Shown here one piece after another: positions 4,567 through 5,036 of a DNA stretch of 5,036 nt; positions within the stretch are counted from its first letter, which is position 1; each line of letters begins with the position of its first letter. Location of the stretch: the NCBI GenBank assembly GCA_964492495.1, contig CAZBKJ010000043.1, positions 1 to 5,036 on the forward strand. The letters are read 5' to 3'. Source of the DNA: CAZBKJ01 sp964492495 (lineage in GTDB: Bacteria; Patescibacteriota; Microgenomatia; UBA1400; UBA12028). The notes under the pieces were generated by a model. That model did not search any database and had not been told where the DNA came from. It saw only the letters and a list, made by a program, of their open reading frames with translations. The position numbers and the translations under genes are program-made.

Positions 4567-4791
4567 ATGAGTAAAGAAGGCGGAAGTCCATCAAGACATT
4601 GGAGATTAAATGCTCAACGGTATCGGTTGGAAGGATTTCGAAACCCTAATGGTAAAGTGTCTCTTCAAGGTGGCCATTACTATGAAAAAGAAGAAGAGAA
4701 TGATTCCGAGGATAATTCTCTACTGGTACTGAATAAAACTGTAAATGATGCAGATTTTGAGGATGAAAAATCTGAAAAAGAAGTAGCCTAA
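4567..4791 (+). CDS. Short charged protein resembling a cysteine-less rubredoxin-type zinc ribbon
   Basis: This 74-residue soluble protein falls in two parts. Residues 10-34 include H-W-R-L-N-A-Q-R-Y-R-L-E-G-F-R (11-25) and N-P-N-G-K-V-S (26-32). This closely recalls the start of rubredoxin-like zinc ribbons found before OB-folds (DUF35 type), where W-R-x-x-x-x-R-Y-R-L-x-G is followed by C-x-x-C-G-K. Here both zinc-ligand cysteines are absent and the protein contains no cysteine at all, so it cannot bind zinc in the usual way. From residue 40 on it is an acidic, low-complexity tail with no partner domain. The start has a GAGGA site 6 bases upstream. The resemblance is from memory of the family and not a computed match. 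A decayed relative or a repurposed nucleic-acid- or protein-binding piece is possible. Confidence 0.7.
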   Translation: MSKEGGSPSRHWRLNAQRYRLEGFRNPNGKVSLQGGHYYEKEEENDSEDNSLLVLNKTVNDADFEDEKSEKEVA

Positions 4792-4793
4792 GT

Positions 4794-4798
4794 GAGGA
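4794..4798 (+). promoter_or_regulatory. Ribosome binding site of the Nudix gene
   Basis: GAGGA lies 6 bases before the ATG at 4805 and just after the previous stop codon. It fixes the start of the gene that runs off the right edge. Confidence 0.65.
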
Positions 4799-4804
4799 AT
4801 TACT

Positions 4805-5036
4805 ATGATCAAAATTGGTGTAGGGGCATGGATTCGAGACAGTGAGGGCGGAAGATCTTGGTTTTTCCCTCTTGAACCCGAAAATCATGGAAAAACGGAA
4901 ATTGCTCGTGAGAATGCTGCCATTCTCATAGACTGCGAGAGTGAGTCAATAGGAGGGGCACTGGACGATAACGAGCTTCCAGCTGACGCTTTAATACGAG
5001 AAATTATAGAGGAAAGACGCTTTGAACCCTCTATAG
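4805..5036 (+). CDS. Nudix hydrolase, N-terminal part, runs off right edge
   Basis: The frame is open from the ATG at 4805 to the window end (77 codons), so the C-terminus is missing. Residues 51-73 fit the 23-residue Nudix box spacing G-x5-E-x7-R-E-U-x-E-E-x-G-U: G51, E57, R65, E66, I67, E69, E70 and F73 are all in place. These glutamates bind the metal used to cleave nucleoside diphosphates linked to another group. The one departure is R72 where the box has glycine. The N-terminal V-G-A-W-I-R-D-S-E-G (6-15) fits the first strand and turn of Nudix proteins. The linker before the box (residues 20-50) is unusual in that N-H-G-K-T-E-I-A replaces the common W-x-x-P-G-G. Its substrate is unknown. 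It follows the previous gene by 13 bases and is likely the same operon. Confidence 0.75.
   Translation, partial: MIKIGVGAWIRDSEGGRSWFFPLEPENHGKTEIARENAAILIDCESESIGGALDDNELPADALIREIIEERRFEPSI

Noticed and set aside
4521..4574. Tiny open frame with a C-R-F-C motif before the zinc-ribbon-like gene
   Set aside because: It has only 17 codons, overlaps the inverted repeat and the next start, and lacks a good ribosome site; a chance frame is more likely.
4646..4888. Minus-strand open frame of 80 codons at the right end
   Set aside because: It is antisense to two genes that each have GAGGA ribosome sites, and its translation shows no recognisable feature.
1..5036. CRISPR arrays, tRNA or rRNA genes, insertion sequences, attachment sites
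   Set aside because: I saw no regularly spaced repeats, no cloverleaf-like sequence, no transposase and no long terminal repeats on either strand.

Overview
The window looks like chromosomal sequence from a Candidate Phyla Radiation (Patescibacteria) bacterium, AT-leaning and using the standard bacterial code. The clues are a tandem array of very small two-helix pilin-like (TrbC/VirB2-type) proteins, very short gene spacing, several genes without a Shine-Dalgarno site, promoters placed so close to start codons that transcripts would be leaderless or nearly so, and a small hydrophobic operon around an ECF-type sigma factor. The lineage is inferred from gene style; no rRNA or ribosomal protein is present.

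Left part, minus strand (1-3377): transcription runs right to left. Six consecutive genes (3377 down to 755) each encode a protein of about 120-180 residues with two hydrophobic helices. In every one, a short loop with a G-G-D-x-K or similar signature sits between the helices. The first five are packed 4-25 bases apart. The sixth (755-1138) is set off by 88 bases with its own candidate promoter, a good Shine-Dalgarno site and a cleavable signal peptide. A near-perfect intrinsic terminator (699-727) closes the cluster. Beyond it, a GT87-family (DUF2029) membrane glycosyltransferase gene runs off the left edge.

Right part, plus strand (3400-5036): an ECF-like sigma factor starts only 22 bases from the first pilin gene, in the opposite direction. 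It is followed by a translationally coupled single-helix protein (candidate anti-sigma factor), a small multi-helix membrane protein, a short charged protein resembling a rubredoxin-type zinc ribbon that has lost its cysteines, and the start of a Nudix hydrolase that runs off the right edge. The GT87 and Nudix genes are incomplete in the window and were found by reading the edge frames by hand.

How it may work together: the 22-bp divergent spacer carries a -10-like hexamer on each strand, and each ends 6 bases before its start codon. The sigma factor and pilin array could therefore be co-controlled, with the sigma factor and its membrane partner linking an envelope signal to surface appendage production. 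The layout suggests this, but nothing in the sequence proves it. The most unusual content is the six-paralog pilin array, one member of which carries a glycine linker and a six-cysteine C-terminal domain, together with its divergent, apparently leaderless sigma-factor operon.
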